Shown: piece after piece, positions 1-5,250 of the stretch | Layout of the letters: the number at the start of each line of letters is the position of its first letter | Numbering within the stretch: position 1 is the stretch's first letter | NCBI GenBank assembly: GCA_037384645.1 | Contig: JARRNT010000117.1 | Location: forward strand, 1 to 5,250 | Source: RI-92 sp037384645 | GTDB lineage: Bacteria; Pseudomonadota; Gammaproteobacteria; UBA6429; Thiohalophilaceae | Direction: 5' to 3' | Length of the DNA: 5,250 bases | Notes under the pieces: generated by a model | What the model saw: the letters and a program-made list of their open reading frames with translations, nothing else | Told to the model about the DNA's origin: nothing | Database searches by the model: none | Made by a program: the position numbers and the translations under genes

Positions 1-119
1 ATCAACATGGTAATACCTCAGCCGCGTCTATTCCGCTGGCACTCGATCAGGCCGTGCGTGATGGTCGCATTCAACGTGGTGAAACATTATTACTGGAAGC
101 CTTTGGTGGTGGGTTCACC
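1..119 (+). pseudogene. fabH: C-terminal fragment of a second fabH copy, cut by the window edge and by an inversion junction
   Basis: Reading from base 3, this stretch encodes 39 residues of a FabH C-terminus: it opens QHGNTSAASIPLALDQ and ends LLLEAFGGGFT. This includes the Asn of the HGNT active-site motif and the glycine-rich strand near the end of all KAS III enzymes. The family normally continues with Trp-Gly after GGGFT. Here the frame enters the opposite-strand fabH copy and stops at 168-170 after 16 foreign codons. The 83 bases shared with the - strand fabH differ at four silent positions, so this is a slightly diverged allele and not an exact copy. The fragment supplies the C-terminal residues that the - strand gene lacks. 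It is probably part of an assembly or library chimera; a real tail-to-tail partial duplication is possible but less likely. Confidence 0.75.
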
Positions 120-196
120 ACGTTGAATGCGACCATCACGCACAGCCTGATCGAGTGCCAGCGGAATTGACGCGGCAGAGGTATTGCCATGTTGAT
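1..196. repeat. Imperfect inverted repeat, 83-base arms with 30-base spacer (fold-back of fabH 3' end)
   Basis: Bases 1-83 are the reverse complement of bases 114-196 with 79 of 83 positions matching. The mismatches in the left arm are at 11, 20, 29 and 53. Bases 84-113 form the spacer and encode the next part of FabH on the + strand. At the switch point, TTCACC (114-119) belongs to both sides: it is the Phe-Thr codons of GGGFT on the + strand and the reverse complement of the Gly-Glu codons GGTGAA on the - strand. A six-base microhomology at an inverted join is typical of template switching in amplification, library or assembly chimeras. Confidence 0.9.
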
Positions 197-1019
197 CGAC
201 GGTCACCACCACGTGATCCATACTCATTTTCAGTTTCTTGGCGGTCGCCGCGATAATCCGGATAGTAGCCTGGTGCGGTACCAGCCAATGTACGTCTGAT
301 TTTTTCAATTTGTTCTTGGCCAGGGTTTCATCCACGATCCGACCCAGGGTGTTCACCGCCATTTTGAACACCTCGTTACCCTGCATCACAATCGTGCCTT
401 CAGTTTTCACGATCAGTTCAGGGTGATCCGAAATACCGGCACGGACTGTCAACAGTTCCTTGTACGCACCGTCAGCGTGCAAGTGCGTGGACAGGATGCC
501 CGGTTCTTCGCTTGCCTGCAGGATCACCGCGCCCGCACCGTCACCAAACAGCACGCAGGTAGAACGATCCTCCCAGTTCATAATACGCGACAGGGTTTCG
601 GCGCCGACAACCAGCGCACATTTTGCATCACCTGCACGAATGAATTTGTCTGCCACCGACAGGGCATAGACAAAGCCGGTACATACCGCCTGGAGGTCAA
701 ACGCAGCACAACCATGGATATCCAGGCGTTCCTGCAACAAACAGGCCGTGCTGGGAAAGATGCGATCCGGCGTGGTGGTGGCCACCACAATCAAATCGAT
801 CTCAGTATTGCTTACCCCGGCTGCATCCATGGCAGCGCGCGCTGCCTGCTCGGCGAGATCACAGGTTGTCTGCGAATCTGCGGCAATATGCCGTTTTTTG
901 ATTCCTGTACGCTCGGTAATCCACTCGTCAGAGGTATCCACCATCTTTTCGAGATCGCGATTGGTCAGGATTTTCTCCGGCAGATAGGATCCTGTGCCTG
1001 TAATGCGGGAATAACTCAA
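90..1019 (-). CDS. fabH: Beta-ketoacyl-ACP synthase III (KAS III), C-terminus replaced by chimeric sequence
   Basis: FabH starts type II fatty-acid synthesis in the cytosol by condensing acetyl-CoA with malonyl-ACP to give acetoacetyl-ACP. The protein opens with GTGSYLPEKILTN and has the thiolase-fold catalytic triad Cys113 (in AVCTGF), His249 (in VPHQA) and Asn279 (in HGNTSAAS), plus the GDGAGA segment at 159-164. The start is TTG, chosen because it gives the family's usual N-terminus and overlaps the plsX stop by four bases (TTGA), with an AGAAGG ribosome site eight bases upstream. Genuine homology ends at IQRGE (residue 302, base 114). The last seven residues, PTTKGFQ, are read from the reverse complement of the second copy. 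A normal FabH would continue with a TLLLEAFGGGFTWG-like end, so this version of about 309 residues is short and lacks a core C-terminal strand. Identity is very secure; the 3' end as written should not be trusted. Confidence 0.93.
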   Translation of the reverse strand: MSYSRITGTGSYLPEKILTNRDLEKMVDTSDEWITERTGIKKRHIAADSQTTCDLAEQAARAAMDAAGVSNTEIDLIVVATTTPDRIFPSTACLLQERLDIHGCAAFDLQAVCTGFVYALSVADKFIRAGDAKCALVVGAETLSRIMNWEDRSTCVLFGDGAGAVILQASEEPGILSTHLHADGAYKELLTVRAGISDHPELIVKTEGTIVMQGNEVFKMAVNTLGRIVDETLAKNKLKKSDVHWLVPHQATIRIIAATAKKLKMSMDHVVVTVDQHGNTSAASIPLALDQAVRDGRIQRGEPTTKGFQ

Positions 1020-2059
1020 CTCGCTACCCTTCTGTTCAGGTGAACCTCAAGCTGATCACTGATCAGACGGGGGACATTCTTGATGGCTTCGGTACGCGCG
1101 ACCAGGATGGCCTTGCCAAAGGCATATTCATCTGCACTGCCATGGCTTTTTACCACGATACCCTGCAAACCGAGCAGGCTCGCCCCGTTATAAGCCCGTG
1201 GATCAAGTTGTTTGCTGAAGGATTTCAACACCGGCAAGGCGATGACCGCGGCCAGTTTGCTCAACAGGTTACGTCGGAATTCACGTTTCAGATAATGCAC
1301 AAACATCTTGGCCACGCCTTCACTGGCCTTGAGCATGACATTACCGATAAAACCATCGCACACGACCACGTCTGGCGGTTCCAGATAAATGCCGTCGCCT
1401 TCGACGAAGCCGGTATAATTCAAATCACTCTCGCTGAGCAGACGCGCCGCCTGTTTCACCTGGTCGTTACCCTTGATCTCCTCCTCGCCAATGTTGAGCA
1501 GGCCCACGCTTGGGCGCGGATTGTTATCCACCGCGCCCGCAAGGACGGCACCCATGACGGCAAATTCAAACAGGTGATCGGCAGTGGAATCGATATTGGC
1601 CCCCAGATCGAGGACATGGGTATGACCGGTCACGGTCGGCAGGATGGTACAGATGGCCGGGCGATCGATACCGGGCAGGGTCTTTAGGACAAATCGTGCG
1701 GTTGCCATCAGCGCACCGGTGTTACCGGCACTCACACAGGCATGGGCCTTACCTTCCTTGACCAGGTTGATCGCGATCCGCATGGAGGAATCTTTCTTGC
1801 CGCGCAAGGCCTGGGATGGCAACTCATCCATGCTCACGACCTGCGATGCATGTTGTATCTCAAGCCGTTCGCCAAAGCGCCTGGCCGAATCGCCGATGGC
1901 CTCTGCGAGGACCGTCTCATCGCCCACCAGGATTAATTTAATATCGGACTGCTTATCGAGGATGTGTAACGCAGCGGATACCGTCACCGCCGGGCCATGA
2001 TCACCCCCCATTGCATCCAGGGCAATTACGATCTGTTCGGGTAAGGATGTCTCGGCCAC
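1016..2059 (-). CDS. plsX: Phosphate acyltransferase PlsX (acyl-ACP:phosphate)
   Basis: PlsX converts acyl-ACP and inorganic phosphate to acyl phosphate, the donor used by PlsY in the first acylation of glycerol-3-phosphate; it works as a peripheral protein at the inner membrane. The 347-residue product matches the family length. Family landmarks are ALDAMGGDHGP at 13-23, SAGNTGALMA at 110-119, LDLGAN at 150-155, LLNIGEEEIKG at 187-197, VVCDGFIGN at 232-240, and YNGASLLGL at 290-298 followed by VVKSHG. The start is GTG: no ATG lies between it and the conserved ALDAMGG block, and about ten residues before that block is normal. I see no strong ribosome site ahead of it, so translation may be modest. 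It lies 96 bases after rpmF, with a palindrome between them, and overlaps fabH by four bases, which suggests translational coupling. Confidence 0.96.
   Translation of the reverse strand: MAETSLPEQIVIALDAMGGDHGPAVTVSAALHILDKQSDIKLILVGDETVLAEAIGDSARRFGERLEIQHASQVVSMDELPSQALRGKKDSSMRIAINLVKEGKAHACVSAGNTGALMATARFVLKTLPGIDRPAICTILPTVTGHTHVLDLGANIDSTADHLFEFAVMGAVLAGAVDNNPRPSVGLLNIGEEEIKGNDQVKQAARLLSESDLNYTGFVEGDGIYLEPPDVVVCDGFIGNVMLKASEGVAKMFVHYLKREFRRNLLSKLAAVIALPVLKSFSKQLDPRAYNGASLLGLQGIVVKSHGSADEYAFGKAILVARTEAIKNVPRLISDQLEVHLNRRVAS
1028..1033 (-). promoter_or_regulatory. Ribosome binding site of fabH
   Basis: AGAAGG on the - strand lies inside the plsX 3' end, eight bases ahead of the TTG at 1017-1019. 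It supports that non-ATG start and the coupling of fabH to plsX translation. Confidence 0.55.
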
Positions 2060-2087
2060 GTTAGTTATAATCTTTTATTAAATAAGT

Positions 2088-2114
2088 ACGGGACATGATG
2101 TCATCATGTCCCGT
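2088..2114 (-). terminator. Perfect 13-base inverted repeat; possible attenuator or 3'-end hairpin between rpmF and plsX
   Basis: The arms ACGGGACATGATG (2088-2100) and CATCATGTCCCGT (2102-2114) pair perfectly around one central base. As RNA this gives a 12-base-pair stem with a three-base loop. It starts about 40 bases beyond the rpmF stop and ends about 28 bases before the plsX start. On the - strand it is followed by an A/T-rich stretch (ACTTATTTAATAAAA) but not by a clean run of T, so full intrinsic termination is doubtful. It could partly terminate or protect the abundant rpmF message, or act as a DNA operator. I do not recognise it as a known binding site; it does not resemble the FadR site. 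Confidence 0.5.
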
Positions 2115-2155
2115 CTTGCTGAATCAGGCAAACTGTATAGAAGAAGAAATAAGTT

Positions 2156-2344
2156 TTATTCCATATCTTCGTTTGCTGTATTCAGGATTTTGCGACCACG
2201 ATAATAGCCGTCCGGGCTAACGTGGTGACGCAGGTGGGTTTCACCCGTGGTGGGTTCAACTGACAGTGCACGTGCCGTCAGCCCATCGTGCGCACGACGC
2301 ATGCCGCGTCGGGAAACCGATTTTTTCGTCTTCTGAATTGCCAT
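2156..2344 (-). CDS. rpmF: 50S ribosomal protein L32 (bL32)
   Basis: A small, basic structural protein of the large ribosomal subunit. Its 62 residues match the family throughout: MAIQKTKKSVSRRGMRRAHD at the start and LRHHVSPDGYYRGRK at 38-52. There are no cysteines, so it is the zinc-independent form seen in E. coli and relatives, unlike the CxxC form of many other bacteria. It is about five residues longer than E. coli L32 because of an acidic tail ending NEDME. The ATG has a GAGG ribosome site eight bases upstream, and the gene begins 21 bases after the yceD stop, so both are surely on one transcript. Sitting between yceD and plsX is the standard gammaproteobacterial arrangement. Confidence 0.98.
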   Translation of the reverse strand: MAIQKTKKSVSRRGMRRAHDGLTARALSVEPTTGETHLRHHVSPDGYYRGRKILNTANEDME

Positions 2345-2352
2345 GTCTAATG

Positions 2353-2356
2353 CCTC
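2353..2356 (-). promoter_or_regulatory. Ribosome binding site of rpmF
   Basis: GAGG on the - strand within the 21-base gap after yceD, eight bases before the rpmF ATG. It is the clearest ribosome site in this operon, fitting the high output expected of a ribosomal protein. Confidence 0.6.
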
Positions 2357-2365
2357 GCTTAAAAA

Positions 2366-2896
2366 CTACTCGTCATGTTTCAGTTTTGCCAACACCGCAA
2401 ACGGATTGGCCTGTTGTTCCGATTCATCCGCCCCGTCGTCTTGCTGCTTCAGCAACTTGCTGGCAGGGCATGCTGACGCCTGATGCATGGGTATCTGCGG
2501 CAGGGCCAGTAATAACTCATCTTCGATCATATCGTTCAGCTGTAGCGGTATTTCCTCAACCAGGTAAGCTTCGTACCGCAACGGCAACCTGTCCGCATCC
2601 TGCTCGGTCCTGACCCAGGCCAGCGCAATCCGGATATCGACCGGAAAAGCGAAAGCCTCCAGGCAACGCTGGCAGGTCAGCATCAGGGTTGCCTGAATGT
2701 TGCCGCGGACAACGGGTACACCCAGCTCGTCCACATCAAATTCCAGCGCCACCGCCAGCTCGCCACTATTATCTGACAGCACCTCAGCCAGCCGCTTGAA
2801 CTGGCGCAAGGGCAACTTACCGGACAAATGGCTCCCGGCTTCCGCCAGGCGGAAGGGGTCAATCTGGTGCGGCAAACGCGCTTGCTGCCTGGACAT
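2366..2896 (-). CDS. yceD: YceD, DUF177 family protein linked to 23S rRNA accumulation
   Basis: With the ATG at 2894-2896 the product has 176 residues, close to the 173 of E. coli YceD. Visible family marks are RLPHQIDPFR near the N-terminus, the CQRCLE cysteine pair at 75-80, EDELLLALP at 125-133 and the closing NPFAVLAKLK at 164-173. DUF177 proteins have been tied to 23S rRNA production or stability in bacteria and chloroplasts, but the biochemical role is not settled. The frame stays open upstream to 2968, but that extension is rejected because a strong promoter lies inside it and E. coli YceD has no such N-terminus. The ATG lies about ten bases after the -10 box, with no ribosome site, so the message is probably leaderless or nearly so. 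A TTG at 2873-2875 is the only other nearby start and fits less well. It is the first gene of the operon. Confidence 0.93.
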   Translation of the reverse strand: MSRQQARLPHQIDPFRLAEAGSHLSGKLPLRQFKRLAEVLSDNSGELAVALEFDVDELGVPVVRGNIQATLMLTCQRCLEAFAFPVDIRIALAWVRTEQDADRLPLRYEAYLVEEIPLQLNDMIEDELLLALPQIPMHQASACPASKLLKQQDDGADESEQQANPFAVLAKLKHDE

Positions 2897-2905
2897 AAGG
2901 CGCGA

Positions 2906-2934
2906 ATTGTAGCCATCCCCCTGATATGTGTCAA
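2906..2934 (-). promoter_or_regulatory. Near-consensus sigma70 promoter for yceD-rpmF-plsX-fabH
   Basis: On the - strand, a perfect -35 box TTGACA (2929-2934) is followed by a 17-base spacer and a -10 box TACAAT (2906-2911), one base off TATAAT. A run of seven T directly overlaps and precedes the -35 box, which could act like an UP element. Transcription should begin near 2897-2900, only a few bases before the yceD ATG. The strength suits an operon carrying a ribosomal protein. Confidence 0.85.
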
Positions 2935-2975
2935 AAAAATGTAGGAATATCGGGGGCTTCCAATTCACGTCAGGC

Positions 2976-3006
2976 TTGACACTGATAGGGCCGCCTCAGG
3001 CAGAAT
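2976..3006 (+). promoter_or_regulatory. Weak candidate promoter for pycA-pycB
   Basis: TTGACA matches the -35 consensus perfectly, but the best -10 at a usable distance is CAGAAT (four of six) with a 19-base spacer. It would start RNA near 3013, about 14 bases before the ATG at 3027. It is credible only if the short pycA reading is real; otherwise it would lie inside the missing coding part. Confidence 0.25.
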
Positions 3007-3026
3007 AGCCCCTGGGGCCTACCTAT

Positions 3027-4376
3027 ATGGGCATCAAATCCGTGGCCGTGTTCGCCGAACCCGACCGCTATGCCCTGCACATCAAGAAGGCAGACGAGGC
3101 CTACAGTCTGGGGCCGGATACCGTGGCCGGCTATCTCAACGCCCATCGCCTGGTCAACCTGGCCAAGGCGACCGGCTGTGACGCCCTGCACCCCGGCTAC
3201 GGTTTTCTGTCTGAAAATCCGGAACTGGCCGAGATTTGTGCCCGCCGGGAGGTCCGGTTTATCGGTCCTGACGCCGACATTATTCGAAAAATGGGCGACA
3301 AAACCCTGGCTCGTCAGGCCATGCAGGCTGCCGGCATTCCGGTTACGCCTGGCAGTGACGGCAACGTCGCGAACCTGGATCAAGCCCTCAAAATCGCTAA
3401 GGACATAGGCTATCCGGTCATGCTTAAGGCCACTGCCGGGGGCGGCGGCCGGGGTATCCGCCGTTGTGACACGGCAGCCGAACTGCGCCGCCAGTATGAC
3501 CGGGTCATTTCCGAGGCCACCAAGGCCTTTGGCCATTCGGAAGTCTTCCTGGAAAAATTCATCGCCAACCCGCGCCATATCGAGGTCCAGGTCCTGGCCG
3601 ATCAGCATGGCAACGTGATTCACCTGTTCGAGCGGGATTGCTCGATTCAGCGTCGCCACCAGAAACTGGTGGAAATCGCCCCTTCGCCCCAGTTAAACGA
3701 GGAGCAACGCCAATATATAGGTGAACTGGCCGTGCGGGCGGCCCGGACCGTGGGCTACACCAATGCCGGCACGGTGGAATTCCTCATGGACGAGCATGAC
3801 AATTTCTACTTCATGGAGATGAATACCCGGCTGCAGGTCGAACACCCGATTAGCGAGGTCATTACCGGCATCGACATCGTCCAGGAACAGATCCGTATCG
3901 CCGCCGGACTCAAACTGAAATACACCCAGGATCAGGTCCAGCGCCGCGGCTATGCCATTGAGTTTCGTATCAACGCCGAAGACCCGAAAAACGACTTTTT
4001 GCCCAGCTTTGGCAAGATCACCCGCTATTTTGCCGCCGGTGGCCCCGGGGTCCGCACCGATGGCGCCATTTATACCGGCTATACCATCCCGCCCTATTAC
4101 GACTCCATGTGCGCCAAGCTGATTGTCTGGGCGTTGGAGTGGGACAGCTTGCTGGATCGCGCAGAACGGGCCCTGCGCGATATCACGGTGTCCGGGGTAA
4201 AAACCACGATCCCCTATCACCTGGAGATTCTGCGCTCGGCCGAATTCCAGCACGGTCACTTCAATACCGGCTTTGTCGCCGCGCACCCGGAATTGATCAA
4301 CTATTCTGTTAAACGCTCCAATCGCGAAATTGCTGCCGCGCTCGGAGCCGCCCTGGCCGCCAGCATGGGACTGTAG
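3027..4376 (+). CDS. pycA: Pyruvate carboxylase subunit A (biotin carboxylase), N-terminus missing
   Basis: This AccC-like ATP-grasp enzyme uses ATP and bicarbonate to carboxylate biotin carried by its partner subunit. In the 449-residue reading, the substrate and nucleotide sites are visible: HPGYGFLSEN at 55-64, the glycine-rich loop KATAGGGGRG at 134-143, FERDCSIQRRHQK at 201-213, EMNTRLQVEHP with the catalytic Glu264 and Arg268 at 264-274, and RINAEDP at 314-320. The end, FVAAHPELINYSVKR, is typical of the pyruvate carboxylase A type and not of the acetyl-CoA carboxylase AccC. The first residues, MGIKSVAVF, match about residue 25 of homologues. The absent part is the MxxKxLIANRGEIAxRIxRA segment, which forms the first strand and helix of the pre-ATP-grasp domain and part of the dimer surface. 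A TAG at 3006-3008 blocks extension in frame. Either the gene is truncated and probably impaired, or the 5' end contains sequence errors. It is followed eight bases later by pycB. Databases may label it accC. Confidence 0.92.
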   Translation: MGIKSVAVFAEPDRYALHIKKADEAYSLGPDTVAGYLNAHRLVNLAKATGCDALHPGYGFLSENPELAEICARREVRFIGPDADIIRKMGDKTLARQAMQAAGIPVTPGSDGNVANLDQALKIAKDIGYPVMLKATAGGGGRGIRRCDTAAELRRQYDRVISEATKAFGHSEVFLEKFIANPRHIEVQVLADQHGNVIHLFERDCSIQRRHQKLVEIAPSPQLNEEQRQYIGELAVRAARTVGYTNAGTVEFLMDEHDNFYFMEMNTRLQVEHPISEVITGIDIVQEQIRIAAGLKLKYTQDQVQRRGYAIEFRINAEDPKNDFLPSFGKITRYFAAGGPGVRTDGAIYTGYTIPPYYDSMCAKLIVWALEWDSLLDRAERALRDITVSGVKTTIPYHLEILRSAEFQHGHFNTGFVAAHPELINYSVKRSNREIAAALGAALAASMGL

Positions 4377-4379
4377 GAG
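4375..4379 (+). promoter_or_regulatory. Ribosome binding site of pycB overlapping the pycA stop
   Basis: AGGAG shares its first two bases with the TAG stop of pycA (4374-4376) and lies five bases before the pycB ATG at 4385. This is a strong site, and its position suggests that the two subunits are translated in a coupled way. Confidence 0.8.
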
Positions 4380-4384
4380 AACAC

Positions 4385-5250
4385 ATGAGCAAGATACACG
4401 TTACTGATACCATCCTGCGCGATGCGCACCAGTCCCTGATCGCCACCCGCATGCGCACCGAAGACATGCTGCCGATTTGCGACAAGCTGGACCAGGTCGG
4501 GTTCTGGTCGCTGGAGGTCTGGGGTGGCGCTACCTTCGATGCCTGTGTCCGCTTTCTCAAGGAAGATCCCTGGGAACGCCTGCGCCAGCTGAAAGCCGCC
4601 CTGCCCAATACGCCACTGCAAATGCTGCTGCGCGGCCAGAATCTGCTGGGCTATCGCCATTATGCCGATGACGTGGTTATCGATTTCGTGCAGAAATCAG
4701 CTGACAATGGCATGGACGTGTTTCGGATCTTTGATGCCCTTAACGACCTACGCAACCTGCGCGTTTCCATCGAGGCAGTGAAAAAGGCCGGCAAGCACGC
4801 CCAGGGAGCCATTTGTTACACCACCAGTCCGGTGCATACCATCGAACAGTTCGTGTCACTGGGCAAACAGATGCAGGACATGGGCTGCGACAGTATCGCC
4901 ATTAAAGACATGGCGGGCCTGCTCACGCCGTATACCACCGGCGAGCTGGTCAAGGCCCTGGTGGATGCGGTCAACGTCCCGATACATATTCATTCCCACG
5001 CGACCTCCGGCCTGGCCAGCATGTGTCAGATCAAGGGAATCGAAAACGGCGCGTTTGCGATCGATACCGCGATCTCTGCCTTCGCCGGTGGCACCAGTCA
5101 CCCACCCACGGAGAGCATGGTTGCCGCCCTGCGCGGTACGCCTTATGACAGCCAGCTGGATTTGGCCTTGTTGCAGGAAATCGGTTTTTACTTTTACGAA
5201 ATCCGGAAAAAATATCACCAGTACGAAAGCGAATTTACCGGGGTGGATAC
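4385..5250 (+). CDS. pycB: Pyruvate carboxylase subunit B / OadA-type carboxyltransferase, 3' end beyond window
   Basis: This subunit moves the carboxyl group from carboxybiotin to pyruvate, giving oxaloacetate. The frame is open from ATG to the window edge (288 codons, about half of the usual ~600). The carboxyltransferase barrel shows its family motifs: TILRDAHQS at 9-17 with metal-ligand Asp13, LEVWGGATFD at 43-52, LRGQNLLGY at 82-90, IFDALND at 115-121, IAIKDMAGL at 171-179 with Lys174 as the carbamylated metal ligand, HIHSHATSGLASM at 201-213 with ligands His203 and His205, and GGTSHPPTESM at 235-245. The conserved C-terminal domain and the biotinyl domain with its target lysine lie outside. 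The same family serves as the alpha subunit of sodium-pumping oxaloacetate decarboxylase (oadA), but pairing with a biotin carboxylase gene argues for a carboxylase. No oadB or oadG is visible here. All catalytic residues seen are intact. Confidence 0.94.
   Translation, partial: MSKIHVTDTILRDAHQSLIATRMRTEDMLPICDKLDQVGFWSLEVWGGATFDACVRFLKEDPWERLRQLKAALPNTPLQMLLRGQNLLGYRHYADDVVIDFVQKSADNGMDVFRIFDALNDLRNLRVSIEAVKKAGKHAQGAICYTTSPVHTIEQFVSLGKQMQDMGCDSIAIKDMAGLLTPYTTGELVKALVDAVNVPIHIHSHATSGLASMCQIKGIENGAFAIDTAISAFAGGTSHPPTESMVAALRGTPYDSQLDLALLQEIGFYFYEIRKKYHQYESEFTGVD

Larger units (their letters stand above)
2897..3026. other. Divergent intergenic region between yceD and pycA
   Basis: These 130 bases separate two operons that point away from each other. 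The yceD side carries the strong promoter. On the pycA side I see only a weak candidate, TTGACA at 2976-2981 with CAGAAT at 3001-3006 and a long 19-base spacer. A GGGG at 3014-3017, nine bases before the pycA ATG, is a poor ribosome site. If pycA had a normal N-terminus, it would have to occupy roughly 2955-3026 of this stretch, but no such reading frame is intact here. Confidence 0.7.

Noticed and set aside
423..1687. Two long + strand open frames (423-1043 and 1040-1687) opposite fabH and plsX
   Set aside because: They lie antisense to well-conserved genes, resemble no protein family, and contain no plausible start context. They are antisense shadows of the real coding frames.
2060..2087. 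Possible separate plsX promoter with a TATAAC box near the gene start
   Set aside because: The stretch is A/T-rich, so a -10-like hexamer is expected by chance. No -35 match lies at a suitable distance.
2897..2968. N-terminal extension of YceD to a start at 2968
   Set aside because: The extra 24 codons overlap the strong -35/-10 promoter, have no counterpart in E. coli YceD, and read as low-plausibility protein (NWKPPIFLHFFDTYQ).
2970..4286. Long - strand open frames (2970-3659 and 3693-4286) opposite pycA
   Set aside because: The + strand encodes a clear biotin carboxylase with all motifs across this stretch. The antisense products have no recognisable domain.
4385..5250. Sodium-pumping oxaloacetate decarboxylase alpha subunit as the main call for the last gene
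   Set aside because: The sequence family alone cannot separate the two, but the coupled biotin carboxylase gene upstream indicates a carboxylase. Genes after the window end could change this view.
1..5250. A previously undescribed biological system
   Set aside because: Every gene belongs to a well-known housekeeping family in a familiar order. The unusual points concern gene ends, regulation and possible assembly faults, not a new system.

Overview
The window looks like chromosomal DNA of a gammaproteobacterium of moderate to fairly high GC. The evidence is the conserved order yceD-rpmF-plsX-fabH, a cysteine-free ribosomal protein L32 of the E. coli type, and a two-subunit (split) pyruvate carboxylase of the Pseudomonas type. 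I cannot name a genus. I see no mobile element, CRISPR array, tRNA, rRNA or defence locus, and no gene family that is clearly new. The unusual points are structural: a fold-back at the left edge, a gene missing its N-terminus, and two regulatory sites.

Left edge (1-196): an inverted repeat with 83-base arms and a 30-base spacer. The left arm and spacer read on the + strand as the C-terminal end of FabH. The right arm is the same stretch of fabH on the - strand. The arms differ at four positions, all silent third codon positions. As a result the - strand fabH runs into the reverse complement of the other copy and loses its true C-terminus. This is most easily read as a chimeric or misassembled end that joins two closely related alleles.

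Minus-strand operon (about 90-2934, transcribed right to left): a near-consensus sigma70 promoter at 2906-2934 sits almost on top of the yceD start codon. It is followed by yceD (DUF177, linked to 23S rRNA), rpmF (L32), a 96-base gap holding a perfect 13-base inverted repeat, then plsX (GTG start) and fabH (TTG start, overlapping the plsX stop by 4 bases). This is the classical link between ribosome production and the start of phospholipid and fatty-acid synthesis: PlsX makes acyl phosphate from acyl-ACP, and FabH performs the first condensation of acetyl-CoA with malonyl-ACP.

Plus-strand operon (3027-5250, running off the window): pycA (biotin carboxylase subunit) and pycB (carboxyltransferase/biotin-carrier subunit, also annotated oadA). 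Together they would convert pyruvate to oxaloacetate. pycA lacks the first ~24 residues found across the family, and an in-frame stop lies just upstream. The 130-base divergent spacer (2897-3026) holds the yceD promoter and only a weak candidate for a pyc promoter. pycB is intact as far as it goes (288 codons) but is cut by the window end before its biotinyl domain.
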